64,000 nt of DNA, taken from the NCBI RefSeq assembly GCF_016342265.1, contig NZ_JAEIOS010000012.1, positions 224,742 to 288,741 of the forward strand, given 5' to 3'. The notes under the pieces are model-generated. The model did no database searches and was not told the origin of the DNA. It saw nothing but the letters and a program-made list of their open reading frames with translations. Source of the DNA: Corynebacterium meridianum. Its GTDB lineage: Bacteria; Actinomycetota; Actinomycetes; Mycobacteriales; Mycobacteriaceae. Positions within the stretch are counted from its first letter, which is position 1, and the number at the start of each line of letters is the position of its first letter. This document shows, piece after piece, positions 37,501 through 46,703 of this stretch. A program made the position numbers and the translations under genes.

Positions 37501-40094
37501 TCACCGACATCACCGGCTCATCCCCGGTCACCGGCGGCTGGCCGACTCATGTGGTGCGGTCGGGCGCGCCGCACGGTGCGCCCGCGCCCGAGCCGATCTA
37601 TGAACTCGCGGACCCGGAGGCAACCCCCGACGCCTCGGTCGATCCCCGGACCGGCAGGGTCACCACGACCCTCGCCGCGGACGTCGGAGAGGCCGATGTG
37701 CCGGTGCGGGTGACCTACCGCGACGGCTCCAGCCGGATGTCGGTCGTTCACTTCACGCGGGACGCCTACCTGGACAAACTGACGTTCGCCTACCCGGAGC
37801 GCCGCGTTCACATCGGGTTGGAGGACGAGCACGTGACCAACGAGAACGCGGTCCTGCCCACCTTCGTCAACGGTGCGGCCGGAACGCAGCGACCCACCGT
37901 CTACGGCACCTGGTTCGAGGCCACCCCGGGGCAGGAGAACGCCGACCTCTTCACCGTGGACCGCAACTCCGGTGAGGTGACCCTCCTCGATCCCGTGGCC
38001 CACGCGGGGGAGACCCGCACGCTGAACGCCACGGCGCACCTGCCCGGCGGGTCCACCGCGACCGCCGATGCCACCTTCACCGTCGACCGGGCCAGCAGCG
38101 ATGTTTCCGTCATCTACCGTGACCTTTACGGCGTTGCGGAGGGGAAGACCTCCGTCAGCGCCCCCATCTTCGTTCCGGAGGTCTCCCGTGACCTGGTCGC
38201 CACCTTCATCCTGCTGGACGCGCCAGAGGGCATGGAGATTGACCCGACGACCGGCGTGGTCACCTACACACCCGCAGGTGAACCCGGGGACGGAAGGGGC
38301 GACATCATCGTCGAGTTCACCGACGGCGACGCCGCCCGTGGGGAACTCGCTTATCACACACAGAGCTACGCCGACGCCATCGTGCCCGATGGACTCACCG
38401 CGAACCTCACCGCCGAGGCCGGGCACCGGACCGTCGTCACCGTCGATGCCTTCGCGGGGGAGCACTCCCACTACCGCTGGGGGCCGAAGCGGTGGCTCAT
38501 CCAGTCCGTCGACCCCACCGGTGACGTCTGGGACGAGTTCTCCCCGCACATCACCCGCCGCGAACACCATCCCGATCTGCTGAGCTTCATCGCCCCCGAC
38601 CGCCTCGCGGATCAGCAGGTCGACCTCCCGGTCACCCTGACCTACCCCGACGGGACCAGCGTCGTGGCGACACTCCGCACCACCGTGACGGACCCCGGAC
38701 ATGACCATGACCACGGTCACGGTGGTTCCGTGGCAGCGGCAGTGCGCTTCTTCTACGACCCCGTCACCGTGGACAACGATGCCCGGAGCGCCACCTCCGG
38801 GCCGCTCCGGTTCGCACCGAAGTACCGTCCGCGGCACGCGGGTGAGCACGACCCGGAGACCGGTGAACTCGTCGATCTGTGGCGCGCCGGGCGGATACTC
38901 AACGTCACGGCACTCACTGATCGGGAGGTCACGCTCGAACCTGACACCGGTGTGCTCACCATCGCGGTCACGGACGACGACCGCGACAGCCAGATCACCA
39001 TTCCCGTTCAGATCACGTTCAACGATGAGCACACGGAAACCGTCACCGTGCCCGTGGTGTTTGCCGTCGGTGCCGCGGCGGTTCCCACGGCGGAGAACAC
39101 CCGGGTGATCTACCCGGCGGTGAGCGTGGACACGGGGTCCGACGCCTTCGCTGAACCGCTCGTCCGGGTCGACGGCGGGCGGTTCTCCGTGCCCGTCGAC
39201 GGGCTGCGTTTCGATCTCGCGGACGGGGCGCCCGCCGGTGTCGTCATCGATCACGCCACCGGCGCGGTCGGGATCGCCACGACCCGGAGCCACCTCGCGA
39301 CAGCCGACGGGATCGTCGAGGTACCCGTCAGCGTGTCCTTCCCCGGTGGCGGCGAAACGGTCTCGACCACGGCGCGGTTCGTCGTCCACGAGAACGGCAC
39401 CCGGACCGGCGCGGAGACCCACGACCCGCAGGTGGAGACCGGACTCAGGCCGGTACAGCCCGCGGCATTCGCCTCACGCATAGTCTTCGACGGGGCCCGC
39501 CCCGACGGGGTGCGGTTCGCACCGGTGGACGGCGGTGCACCGGGCGTGCAGGTGACCGGGGACGGAGAGGTCACCACGACCGGTGACGGCGGCACCCCCG
39601 CGACGGTCCTGGTCACCTACGCCGACGGCTCGCAGGATGTCGTCGAGGTTCCCTTCACCGCATGGACCGCGCCGACCCCGGTGTCCTACGGTGACCCGGT
39701 GCTGCACCCCGATGGAACGGTCACGGTCTCCCCGGCCCCGGACACGGATCTCACCGGGGTGGAGTTCAGCCTCGACGAAGGATCCGCGGAGGGCGTGAGC
39801 ATCGCGGCCGACGGTACCGTGAGGGTCACTCCCACGCCGGATACCGCGGGTGGGACCGTGACGGTCACCGTGGTCACGGTTCGTCCCGGGGAAACCCCCG
39901 CGCGCACGACCTTCACCGTCGATGTGCCGGAACGTCCCGAAGCCCCGGACGCGGGATCCTCCGTCGGACGGAGTTTCCTGGCGCTGCTCCTCGCCCTGCC
40001 CCTGTTCATCGGGGCCATCGGGTTCGCACTTATGCACAGTGGGATGATCCCGGGGCTCCCGGGACTGCCGTCCCTGTGGTTCTCCCACCGCTGA
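34560..40094 (+). CDS. Giant secreted surface protein with many Rib-like/YPDG Ig-fold repeats
   Basis: The 1,844-residue protein has a long basic signal peptide (about 1-60, RRIRSSRSTRVAY then a hydrophobic core, ending near VATAA). About a dozen or more domains of roughly 90-110 residues follow. Each ends in a strand pair of the kind VTFLDGSTRIVQV (about 152), ITYRDGSATDDVAV (251), VTYLDGSTDRNVAV, VTYRDGSSRMSVVHF, LTYPDGTSVVATL and VTYADGSQDVVEV. This is the Rib/YPDG-type immunoglobulin fold of Gram-positive surface proteins. Only two cysteines are apparent. The C-terminus has one TM helix (about 1805-1825) and a short tail ending HR; there is no LPxTG, so sortase anchoring is not supported. 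A stalk, adhesin or cell-envelope role is inferred. Confidence 0.8.
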   Translation: MVAVTTTEEQDNSMRTSRLLRRIRSSRSTRVAYIAAVASVALVMPLTTAPITAPQVATAAEAPDETDAHDRDFSTIAITYPVITGTPGVVAESFPDVYDATTGLPVGTWGLMTFRLVDDVPGLSVNIDTGNVVYEAPEGAAPGPNDPVDVEVTFLDGSTRIVQVQTAVGRMSDRGGYTLVPVTVDNVLTESVPVELEYGSSNDYEAAQLIDSILPQAGVDTPAWARIRDDRVELVVTPDVYDRTLTLPVTITYRDGSATDDVAVWHVGTASDITPVIPDSPVAAGSRSVIPVRYEKNGWAIPDSLPVPVEITDGPDWVTVTDGSILALPGAGVAPGGYRVQVSVGLPSGDVPVEFTIRVTPSDGGGIGDYHLAPAGGREVIPGREASVPLPQLMRGEEPVDATGYTFTVSSDDVDAEITEEEPGNRVIRFTAPKAGREQIRLVVTATPVVGDHEPVTVPVRLVTRPYNGRHDNHYNNIVDVKPGEGEVSSPVLITDDDREYGTEPGELTFTLGQNPPAGASIAADGTVSVPRSAVVEAEILKVPVTVTYLDGSTDRNVAVFTTLDSGAFVDAVLAAGPQGSYSMRDVYLTPGSDRDLTLRDLLFTDADFGGTVERFPEFTGVGGSTCTITAPESLPAGVHLEEGFGYANCDRAVRVDADVPTGTSFTVEVAVEIVDAEGARQQLTTTQTVRIVDNPVDYELPADNYETVPSGAASTWDLGGGIPAGDVTLVDDASGRFTLRGQGIVFTPESADAGKTFATTARIRRADGTGGDVAWVVRVSDSSVLTPTIDYGDLRVVRGETRTFSPYVIPHPRGSAGPVAATYRLSDGAPDWLSVDPGTGVITAKVPDDAPARGVRALVEVSFAGGGTTSAPLNVEVVSLAGSRIHYNSADLLAVGPITVEPETAFLRVDPVSFELVTPEPGISIDDSGVITIDDGIMGADDSRNIVVTAVFRDGSRYTQNVHVTTTSMAVSYVTVYDWVTDITGSSPVTGGWPTHVVRSGAPHGAPAPEPIYELADPEATPDASVDPRTGRVTTTLAADVGEADVPVRVTYRDGSSRMSVVHFTRDAYLDKLTFAYPERRVHIGLEDEHVTNENAVLPTFVNGAAGTQRPTVYGTWFEATPGQENADLFTVDRNSGEVTLLDPVAHAGETRTLNATAHLPGGSTATADATFTVDRASSDVSVIYRDLYGVAEGKTSVSAPIFVPEVSRDLVATFILLDAPEGMEIDPTTGVVTYTPAGEPGDGRGDIIVEFTDGDAARGELAYHTQSYADAIVPDGLTANLTAEAGHRTVVTVDAFAGEHSHYRWGPKRWLIQSVDPTGDVWDEFSPHITRREHHPDLLSFIAPDRLADQQVDLPVTLTYPDGTSVVATLRTTVTDPGHDHDHGHGGSVAAAVRFFYDPVTVDNDARSATSGPLRFAPKYRPRHAGEHDPETGELVDLWRAGRILNVTALTDREVTLEPDTGVLTIAVTDDDRDSQITIPVQITFNDEHTETVTVPVVFAVGAAAVPTAENTRVIYPAVSVDTGSDAFAEPLVRVDGGRFSVPVDGLRFDLADGAPAGVVIDHATGAVGIATTRSHLATADGIVEVPVSVSFPGGGETVSTTARFVVHENGTRTGAETHDPQVETGLRPVQPAAFASRIVFDGARPDGVRFAPVDGGAPGVQVTGDGEVTTTGDGGTPATVLVTYADGSQDVVEVPFTAWTAPTPVSYGDPVLHPDGTVTVSPAPDTDLTGVEFSLDEGSAEGVSIAADGTVRVTPTPDTAGGTVTVTVVTVRPGETPARTTFTVDVPERPEAPDAGSSVGRSFLALLLALPLFIGAIGFALMHSGMIPGLPGLPSLWFSHR

Positions 40095-40124
40095 GGACAC
40101 GGTCGCGGGGGAGGGGAGCGGTGT

Positions 40125-40910
40125 TCACACCGTGAATCTCCCCAGCACCTCCTCGTGGAGCAGACCGTTGGTGGCCAGTGCATCGCCACCGGAAGGGCCG
40201 TCGACCCCGGAAAGGGAAGTGAAACGACCGCCCGCCTCGGTGACCAGGATCGACAGTGGGGCGAGGTCCCACAGTTCCACCTCGGGCTCGGCGGCGATGT
40301 CCACGGCGCCTTCCGCGAGCAGGCAGTAGGAGAGGAAGTCACCGAAGCCGCGCAGACGCCACGTGTCGTCGGAGAGTTTCAGGAATGCGTCGAGCATTCC
40401 CCGGTCCCGCCAACCGTCCAGGGAGGAGAAGGACACCGAGGCGTCCGATATCTCCGACACCCGTGACACCGCGAGGCGCTTCGGTGAACCACCGGAGAAG
40501 GAACGCCAGGCGCCCTGCTCCTCCGCGGCCCACCAGCGGCGGGCCAGTGCGGGTGCGCTGACCACACCGACGACGGGCTTCCCGTCGACGAGCAGGGCGA
40601 TCAGTGTGGCCCACACGGGGACGCCGCGGACGTAGTTCTTCGTGCCGTCGATCGGGTCGATCACCCACTGGCGCCCCTCCAGGGTGGCGTCCCCGCCGAA
40701 CTCCTCGCCGAGGACGGCGTCCGCCGGCCGTGCCGTGGACAGCCGTTCGCGCAGTAGTTTCTCGCACGCCAGATCCGCGTCGCTCACCGGGGTCATGTCC
40801 GGCTTCGATTCCACGGACAGGTTCGCGGCCTCGAAGCGGTCGAGGGTGTGGGCGTCCGCGAGGTCCGCGAGTTCGAGGGCCAGGGCGAGATCGTCAGCGT
40901 AGGTGTTCAT
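40125..40910 (-). CDS. hisN: Histidinol-phosphatase HisN (inositol monophosphatase family)
   Basis: The 261-residue protein has the IMPase metal-binding motifs GEEFGG (about 73), [15 protein letters not shown] (about 87-101) and VELWDLAPL near the C-terminus. Corynebacterial and mycobacterial HisN, which removes phosphate from histidinol phosphate, has this size and the same [15 protein letters not shown] segment. It stands alone, as hisN commonly does. The start ATG at 40910 gives the standard N-terminus. A different IMPase-family function cannot be excluded by sequence alone. Confidence 0.85.
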   Translation of the reverse strand: MNTYADDLALALELADLADAHTLDRFEAANLSVESKPDMTPVSDADLACEKLLRERLSTARPADAVLGEEFGGDATLEGRQWVIDPIDGTKNYVRGVPVWATLIALLVDGKPVVGVVSAPALARRWWAAEEQGAWRSFSGGSPKRLAVSRVSEISDASVSFSSLDGWRDRGMLDAFLKLSDDTWRLRGFGDFLSYCLLAEGAVDIAAEPEVELWDLAPLSILVTEAGGRFTSLSGVDGPSGGDALATNGLLHEEVLGRFTV

Positions 40911-41096
40911 GAATGCCAATGGTAGGCCAGATTCCCGGAGTCGATGGGGTACGGGAGGGGAAGTCGAAGGAGGGACACTCGCGAACAAATGAAAAGAATC
41001 ACATAGACAAATGTTCCACGATTGGGTCACAATGGGGCCAGGAACCACAGGGCGGCCGCCCGGCCCCCTCCCCGACAACACATGAGGAGCTGCGCC

Positions 41097-41813
41097 ATGA
41101 GCACCGAATCCACCCCGCACATCAACCCCAAGGGCGCCCCCATCGCCGAGACCATCCTGCTGCCCGGTGATCCGCTGCGTGCCAAGTTCATCGCCGAGAC
41201 CTACCTCGAGGACGCCGTCCAGTTCAACGACGTCCGCAACATGCTCGGCTACACCGGCACCTATCAGGGACGCGAGATCTCGGTCATGGGCTCCGGAATG
41301 GGCATCCCCTCCATCTCCCTCTACTCCTGGGAGCTGATCAACGTCTTCGGTTGCCGCAAGCTCATCCGCATCGGATCCTGCGGTGCCCTCCAGCGGGAAC
41401 TCGATCTCTACGAGGTCGTCGTCGCGCAGTCCGCGTCGACCGACTCGAACTTCCTCTCCCAGTACAACGTCCCCGGCACCTACGCCCCGACCGCCTCCTG
41501 GCGGCTGCTGTCCGCCCTGCAGGAACAGGCCCGTGAACAGGGCGTGGAGACGCACGTCGGCAACATCCTGTCCAGCGACATCTTCTACCACGCCGATGAG
41601 ACCGCGAATGACCGCTGGGCGAAGATGGGGGTTCTCGCCGTCGAGATGGAGACCGCCGGCCTCTACGCCGTCGCAGCCGCCAACGGCGCCGACGCACTCG
41701 GCCTGTTCACCGTCTCCGACAACATCGTCACCGGCGCCAGGACCACGCCCGAGGAACGGCAGACCGCGTTCACCCGCATGATGGAGCTCGCCCTGCCGCT
41801 CGCCGGCGCCTAG
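41097..41813 (+). CDS. deoD: Purine nucleoside phosphorylase, DeoD type
   Basis: The 238-residue protein has the hexameric PNP layout: [12 protein letters not shown] (phosphate loop, about 24), [24 protein letters not shown] (about 88) and [15 protein letters not shown], which holds the ribose-binding Met-Glu. SDNIVTG lies near the C-terminus and its Asp protonates the base. It splits purine nucleosides with phosphate in salvage. GAGGAG at 41084-41089 precedes the ATG at 41097. The MFS gene follows after 29 bases, probably in one operon. Confidence 0.93.
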   Translation: MSTESTPHINPKGAPIAETILLPGDPLRAKFIAETYLEDAVQFNDVRNMLGYTGTYQGREISVMGSGMGIPSISLYSWELINVFGCRKLIRIGSCGALQRELDLYEVVVAQSASTDSNFLSQYNVPGTYAPTASWRLLSALQEQAREQGVETHVGNILSSDIFYHADETANDRWAKMGVLAVEMETAGLYAVAAANGADALGLFTVSDNIVTGARTTPEERQTAFTRMMELALPLAGA

Positions 41814-41842
41814 AACACCCGCCCGTGACAAGGAGCGAAACA

Positions 41843-43312
41843 ATGGACAACCCCACCCCGGCAGCGCGCGGTGTCAACCCCAAGAGGGCTGTGCCGATCC
41901 TGCTCTTCAGTTTCGTGTTCTGCCTGGTCATCGACAACGGTTTCAAGTTCATGTCGAAGCCGATCGCCGATGCCCTGGATCTCAGCGTCACCACAGTCAG
42001 CCTGCAGGCCACCCTCGCAGGCATCGTCATCGGTATCGGTGCGGTGGTCTACGCGGCCCTCGCCGACGCGTTCTCCATCCGGTCCCTGATGATCACCGGC
42101 ATAGCCCTGATCGTCACGGGTTCACTCATCGGCTTCTTCTTCCAGAACATCTGGCCGATGGTTCTCGCCGGTCGCGTCATCCAGACCACCGGTCTCGCGG
42201 CGGCGGAGACCCTCTACGTCATCTACGTCACCAAGTACCTGGATGCGAAGGACCAGAAGACCTATCTCGGCTTCTCCACCTCCGCATTCCAGGCGGGACT
42301 GCTCTTCGGCATCCTCGGATCCGGATTCCTGGCCACCACCGTGTCCTGGACGGCGATGTTCCTCGTCCCGCTGATCCTCGTGTTCACCATCCCGCTGCTG
42401 ATCAGGCGGGTCCCGCCGGCGAAGGCCGTGTCCAGCCACCTGGACGTGCTCGGTCTCTTCCTCATTGCGGTCATCGCGACCTCGGTCATGCTGTTCATGC
42501 AGGACTTCAACTGGCTCTACCTGGTCCCGGTAGTTCTCGGCACCGCGTGCTTCATCTGGCACATCAGTGCGCACAGGGACGCTCTGGTCCGTCCGGAGTT
42601 CTTCACCAACAGGCGCTACGTCTGGGCGCTCGTCCTCGTGCTCGTCGTCTACTCCGTGCAGCTGGCCTACATCTTCATGTTCCCGTTCGCCACCGCTGAC
42701 CTCCACGGAATGGAGATCGACCAGGCCTCGATGCTGCTGGCCCCCGGCTACGCCGTCGCCATCGTCGTGGGTGCCCTCTCCGGCAAGATCGGAAACCACC
42801 TCACCTCACGGCAGACCATCGCCGTCGCGCTCGGCGGGATCGTCCTCGCACTGGCGCTGCCCGCGGTGTTCACGACCGCGGGTGTCGCGGTCCTGGTTGT
42901 CTCGATCATCCTCTTCGCCTCGGCGTTCGCGCTGCTCTACGCGCCGCTCGTGTCCACCGCGATCTCCACGATCCCGGCGGAGAAATCCGGTGTGGCCATC
43001 GGTTTCTACAACCTGACCATCAACATCGCCATCCCGGTGGGCATCGCCTACACCGCGAAGCTCATGGACCTGAAGTTCGAGTTCTTCCGCTTCGCCACGA
43101 CCGCCTCCTCGGACACCGGCGTCCGGTACGCCACGGTCCTCTGGATCATCACCCTGGTCGCCGTGACCGGCAGCGCGGTCTACCTCCTCGCTGACCGCCG
43201 CATGACGGCCGATGAGAAGCGTGACGCCACCCCGGGTGGTGCGGAGCACCAGCGGTCCCCGCTCCCGGCCGGATCTGACCGGGCCGAAACCGGCCCGGTC
43301 GGCAACGACTGA
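41843..43312 (+). CDS. MFS transporter, co-transcribed with deoD
   Basis: The 489-residue protein has about fourteen TM segments and the motif [19 protein letters not shown], typical of the drug:H+ antiporter-2 (DHA2) branch. The ATG at 41843 follows AAGGAG with eight-base spacing. Its place behind deoD suggests nucleoside or base transport, but family features point as well to drug or metabolite export; the substrate is open. A strong bidirectional terminator follows. Confidence 0.8.
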   Translation: MDNPTPAARGVNPKRAVPILLFSFVFCLVIDNGFKFMSKPIADALDLSVTTVSLQATLAGIVIGIGAVVYAALADAFSIRSLMITGIALIVTGSLIGFFFQNIWPMVLAGRVIQTTGLAAAETLYVIYVTKYLDAKDQKTYLGFSTSAFQAGLLFGILGSGFLATTVSWTAMFLVPLILVFTIPLLIRRVPPAKAVSSHLDVLGLFLIAVIATSVMLFMQDFNWLYLVPVVLGTACFIWHISAHRDALVRPEFFTNRRYVWALVLVLVVYSVQLAYIFMFPFATADLHGMEIDQASMLLAPGYAVAIVVGALSGKIGNHLTSRQTIAVALGGIVLALALPAVFTTAGVAVLVVSIILFASAFALLYAPLVSTAISTIPAEKSGVAIGFYNLTINIAIPVGIAYTAKLMDLKFEFFRFATTASSDTGVRYATVLWIITLVAVTGSAVYLLADRRMTADEKRDATPGGAEHQRSPLPAGSDRAETGPVGND

Positions 43313-43314
43313 CA

Positions 43315-43364
43315 CACGAAGAGCCGCCCCGTACCAGGCATCCGGTACGGGGCGGCTCTTCGTG
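43315..43364. terminator. Bidirectional terminator between convergent genes
   Basis: A perfect 21-bp stem (43315-43335 with 43344-43364) closes an eight-base loop between the MFS gene and the convergent membrane protein gene. Confidence 0.8.
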
Positions 43365-43384
43365 ACGTAACAACGGGCCCGGGA

Positions 43385-44380
43385 TCAGTCCTCCGGGTAG
43401 ATACCGCCGCTGGCCTGACGGAAAACGTACGCGAGGGCGGCCATGTACGCGGGCATGGTGATGAGCAGACCGAGCCCGAGCGGAATGGCCGAGACCAAGA
43501 TGATGAGACTCCACAGAAGGGAGAACCCGAGCAGGGAGAGGTAGTTTCGGCTGCCGGCCTGGAAACCGCGGTTGACGGCGTCGCCGAAGGACGCCCCCTG
43601 GTCGAGGACGAAGAGGTACATCAGCATGTACAGGGGTGCGAGGAACAGGAGTGCGAGGTTGATGAGCATCTGGACGATCATCGCGATGTCCGTGTCTGAC
43701 CCGTACAGCATCGGAATGAGGTACGGAATCCCACCGGTGACGAGGTTGACGATCAGCGCGAAGACGATGGTCTTCCCGAGATTGGGGTTGCTGAAGAAAT
43801 CACCGAAGGTGATCTTCGCGCCGTCCGCCGCCCTCAACGCCGCGGCGGCGAAGGTCACCTGTACGGCGACCATCAACAGTAAGAAGAGGATCATCGCCAA
43901 GGGGTTGAATCCACCGGCGACCGACGGGGATGTCGTGGCGGTCTCCGGGTCGAAGGCACCGGACGCCGCCATGGTGCTCATCGTCATGAAGGTACCGACG
44001 GTGAACACCGCGGTGCATATGACACCCACGATGAGGCTGCCGACGATCCACGCCGCGGGCGAGGCGAACACGGTTCGGAAACCGTAGCTGATGCTCTCCA
44101 CGGCGCGGACCTTCCCGTCGCCCTGCACCAGACGGCGCCCACCGGCACCGTAGGGTGCGGCTCCGGCGTAGCCGGATGAACCGTAGGGGTCGTTGGGTGC
44201 GCCGTAGCCGGGATATCCGTTGGCGGGACCGGAGGAGGCGTTGGATGCCCCGTAACCGGAGTCGGTGTCGTCGGACCAGTAGTCGGGGTCGTCGGCGCCA
44301 CCGTAGGGATTACCGGAGCTGTTGTCGTTCTCCGGGTGGTAGTCGCCACCCGGATAGGAGGGGTAATTGTCCTTGGCCAC
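43385..44380 (-). CDS. Membrane protein with Gly/Tyr/Pro-rich N-terminus
   Basis: The 331-residue protein has a disordered N-terminal tail (about 1-95) rich in Gly, Tyr, Asn, Ser and Pro. Five or six TM segments follow; they resemble the actinobacterial multi-pass proteins sometimes related to glycerophosphodiesterase membrane domains (GFxxGSRNYLSLLGFSL). The GTG at 44380 lies eight bases after GAGGAG, which decides the start. The function is unknown. Confidence 0.7.
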   Translation of the reverse strand: MAKDNYPSYPGGDYHPENDNSSGNPYGGADDPDYWSDDTDSGYGASNASSGPANGYPGYGAPNDPYGSSGYAGAAPYGAGGRRLVQGDGKVRAVESISYGFRTVFASPAAWIVGSLIVGVICTAVFTVGTFMTMSTMAASGAFDPETATTSPSVAGGFNPLAMILFLLLMVAVQVTFAAAALRAADGAKITFGDFFSNPNLGKTIVFALIVNLVTGGIPYLIPMLYGSDTDIAMIVQMLINLALLFLAPLYMLMYLFVLDQGASFGDAVNRGFQAGSRNYLSLLGFSLLWSLIILVSAIPLGLGLLITMPAYMAALAYVFRQASGGIYPED

Positions 44381-44598
44381 TGTGTGTTCTCCTCTTGTCT
44401 GCACCGGCAGGTGCGTTAACGGTTCTCGCGGGCGGAGTCTCGTAGTCTATCCGCAACGGAGCCGGTCACCCCTTTCCAAGGGCGATCGCCCCCGGTTGAG
44501 GCCCGTCGGAACTCCACCGGGTGATTCTCCGTCCTGTATAGGTCAACCGAGTGTGCCCCGCAAGGGGGTACCGGACCGACGTGACGTGAGACCGGGGC

Positions 44599-45897
44599 CT
44601 ATTCGTAGCGCAGGGCATCGATCGGGCGCATCCGTGCCGCTTTCTCGGCGGGGTAGAACCCGAAGAACACCCCGATCCCCATGGAGAATCCGAGAGCGAC
44701 GACGACCCCGATGACCGGTGGAAGGACGGTTTTGCCGAGGAAGTGCGCGCCGACCATGCCGAGCACTCCGCCGAGCAGCACACCGATGACGCCACCGACC
44801 AGGCAGATGATCATCGACTCGATGACGAACTGACGTCTGATGTCGCCGTTCCGGGCGCCGAGCGCCTTGCGCACACCGATCTCCCGGGTCCGTTCGGTGA
44901 CCGTCACGAGCATGATGTTCATCACCCCGATACCACCGACGAGCAGGGAGATTCCCGCGATGACGGAGAGCCCGATGCTCAGTGAATCGATGATGGTCTT
45001 GAGGACATCGAAATCCTTGCTCATGTCCCGGGCGGAGGCCGTGAACTCCGGATCATCGGCGTACGCGAGCTCCAGGAAGGAATTCAGGTCCGCGAGGAGC
45101 GCTTCCCCGTTCTCACCGGGAGCGGGCCGGACCGACACCTGATCCCAGAGCCCGGGATCATCGTTGTCGAGCCGGGACTCGACGGTCCAGGGGGCGTAGA
45201 CCCTGTACTCCTTGAATGAACCGGCGAGCAGCCCACCGGTCTGATCCTCCGCGAGCACGCCGACGATCATCAGCGGGAACGTCGATCCGTCGGACGCGGT
45301 GTAGTCGATGGTCTCACCGAGCGCACCCGCGGCGTCGCCGGCGAACAGCGCATCGATGACGGGCTGATTCACCACGGCGACGGACCGTTGACCGGTGATG
45401 TCGTCGTCGGCGAGCGTACGGCCGTACCCGATTTCGGAGCTCTGCATCGCCATGAAGTCCGGATTGACGGCACTGAGTGTGACGTTGTGGGTGGTCTCCG
45501 GATCATCGGAGGGTGCGGCCTCTCCGGGATGGAACGACATCGATCCCACCGACACGCCACTTATCCGGCCAGCGAACCGGTCGGAGAGGGTGTCGATGAG
45601 TTCGGGGGTGATCTTCGAGGACCTGGCAATCGGCTCCGGTGGGGTGTACATGAACGCGTTGGCGTCTGTGGTCTGCTCCTCGCCTTCCTCGGGGCGCGAC
45701 TCGACCTTGACGGTGTAGTCGTTGACGCCGGCGGCCGCGAGCCCCTCCACCATCTGCGCCTTCAGGGAAGCCCCTAGCGTCAGGATCGCGATGACCGACG
45801 AGATGCCGATGATGACGCCCAGCAGGGTCAGCAGGGAACGCATCTTGTTGCTGCGGAAACTCCCCAGGGCGAGACGGATCGCCTCAGCGTAGGTCAC
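44599..45897 (-). CDS. MacB-like ABC transporter permease (FtsX-like domain)
   Basis: The 432-residue protein has an N-terminal TM helix (about 20-45), a large extracytoplasmic MacB core domain (about 50-290) and three C-terminal TM helices forming the FtsX domain. RTREIGVRKALGAR, the conserved cytoplasmic segment of this family, sits between the first two C-terminal helices. It forms an export complex with the ATPase and adaptor encoded just upstream. Its GTG overlaps the TGA of the ATPase gene. Confidence 0.88.
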   Translation of the reverse strand: MTYAEAIRLALGSFRSNKMRSLLTLLGVIIGISSVIAILTLGASLKAQMVEGLAAAGVNDYTVKVESRPEEGEEQTTDANAFMYTPPEPIARSSKITPELIDTLSDRFAGRISGVSVGSMSFHPGEAAPSDDPETTHNVTLSAVNPDFMAMQSSEIGYGRTLADDDITGQRSVAVVNQPVIDALFAGDAAGALGETIDYTASDGSTFPLMIVGVLAEDQTGGLLAGSFKEYRVYAPWTVESRLDNDDPGLWDQVSVRPAPGENGEALLADLNSFLELAYADDPEFTASARDMSKDFDVLKTIIDSLSIGLSVIAGISLLVGGIGVMNIMLVTVTERTREIGVRKALGARNGDIRRQFVIESMIICLVGGVIGVLLGGVLGMVGAHFLGKTVLPPVIGVVVALGFSMGIGVFFGFYPAEKAARMRPIDALRYE

Positions 45898-46703
45898 GGG
45901 ACCATCACCCCGTTGTCCAGTCGTCCGTCGGTCATGGTGACGGTGCGGGTCGTCTCCGCGGCGAGTTCCGGATTGTGCGTGATCAGGACGATCGTCTTCC
46001 CCTCCCGGGTGTTGAGCTCGTGGAATATGTCCATGACGAGGCGTCCCGTCACGGAGTCCAGTGCGCCCGTCGGTTCATCGGCGAGAATCAGGTCCGGATT
46101 GTTCGCGAGCGCCCGCGCTATCGCGACGCGCTGTTTCTGACCGCCGGAGAGTTCGTTCGGGTTGTGGCTGATCCGGTCTCCCATTCCGACGAGATCGAGG
46201 AGTTCCGCCGCGCGCCGGGCGCGCTCCTTCCGCCCTACGCCGGCGTACATCATCGGCATCTCCACGTTCCGTGCGGCGCTCATCCGGCCGATCAGGTTGA
46301 AGTTCTGGAACACGAACCCGATGTGGTGGTTCCGGTACTCGGCGAGCTTGTCACCGGGCATGCGCAGGATGTCGACCCCGCCGAAGGTGTAGCTGCCGGT
46401 CGTCGGGTAGTCGAGGAGTCCGATGATGTTCATCAGCGTCGATTTGCCGGATCCCGAGGCGCCGACCACCGAGACGAACTCGCCGTCCAGAACCGTGAAA
46501 TCACACCCCGGGAGCACCGTCAGTTCGTTGTCCGTACCGATGTTGAAGGTCTTCGTGATCCCGTGCATCTCGAGCAGGAGACCGGAGTCCCGGGGACCCG
46601 GGGCCGCTGCCGCCGTGGGTGCCGGGGTGTGTTCCGACACCGGTGGTCCCGGGACCGGGGCGTCGCGCTTGTCCGGATCGCGTCTCCTCCGACGGCCGAT
46701 CAT
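45894..46703 (-). CDS. MacB/LolD-type ABC transporter ATP-binding protein
   Basis: The 269-residue ATPase has Walker A GASGSGKST (about 88), the family's ARNVEMPMMYAGVG segment, signature [15 protein letters not shown] and Walker B LILADEPTGALD. An N-terminal extension of about 45 residues is charged and Pro/Ala-rich, unusual for LolD-type ATPases. It overlaps both neighbours by four bases, so it is translated with the adaptor and permease. Confidence 0.92.
   Translation of the reverse strand: MIGRRRRRDPDKRDAPVPGPPVSEHTPAPTAAAAPGPRDSGLLLEMHGITKTFNIGTDNELTVLPGCDFTVLDGEFVSVVGASGSGKSTLMNIIGLLDYPTTGSYTFGGVDILRMPGDKLAEYRNHHIGFVFQNFNLIGRMSAARNVEMPMMYAGVGRKERARRAAELLDLVGMGDRISHNPNELSGGQKQRVAIARALANNPDLILADEPTGALDSVTGRLVMDIFHELNTREGKTIVLITHNPELAAETTRTVTMTDGRLDNGVMVP

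Noticed and set aside
37518..39422. Long minus-strand frame opposite the repeat surface protein
   Set aside because: No domain, and its length follows from the GC-rich codons of the real gene.
39955..40094. Possible LPxTG sortase signal at the end of the surface protein
   Set aside because: The sequence after the TM helix is LPGLPSLW; the order motif, TM, basic tail is not met.
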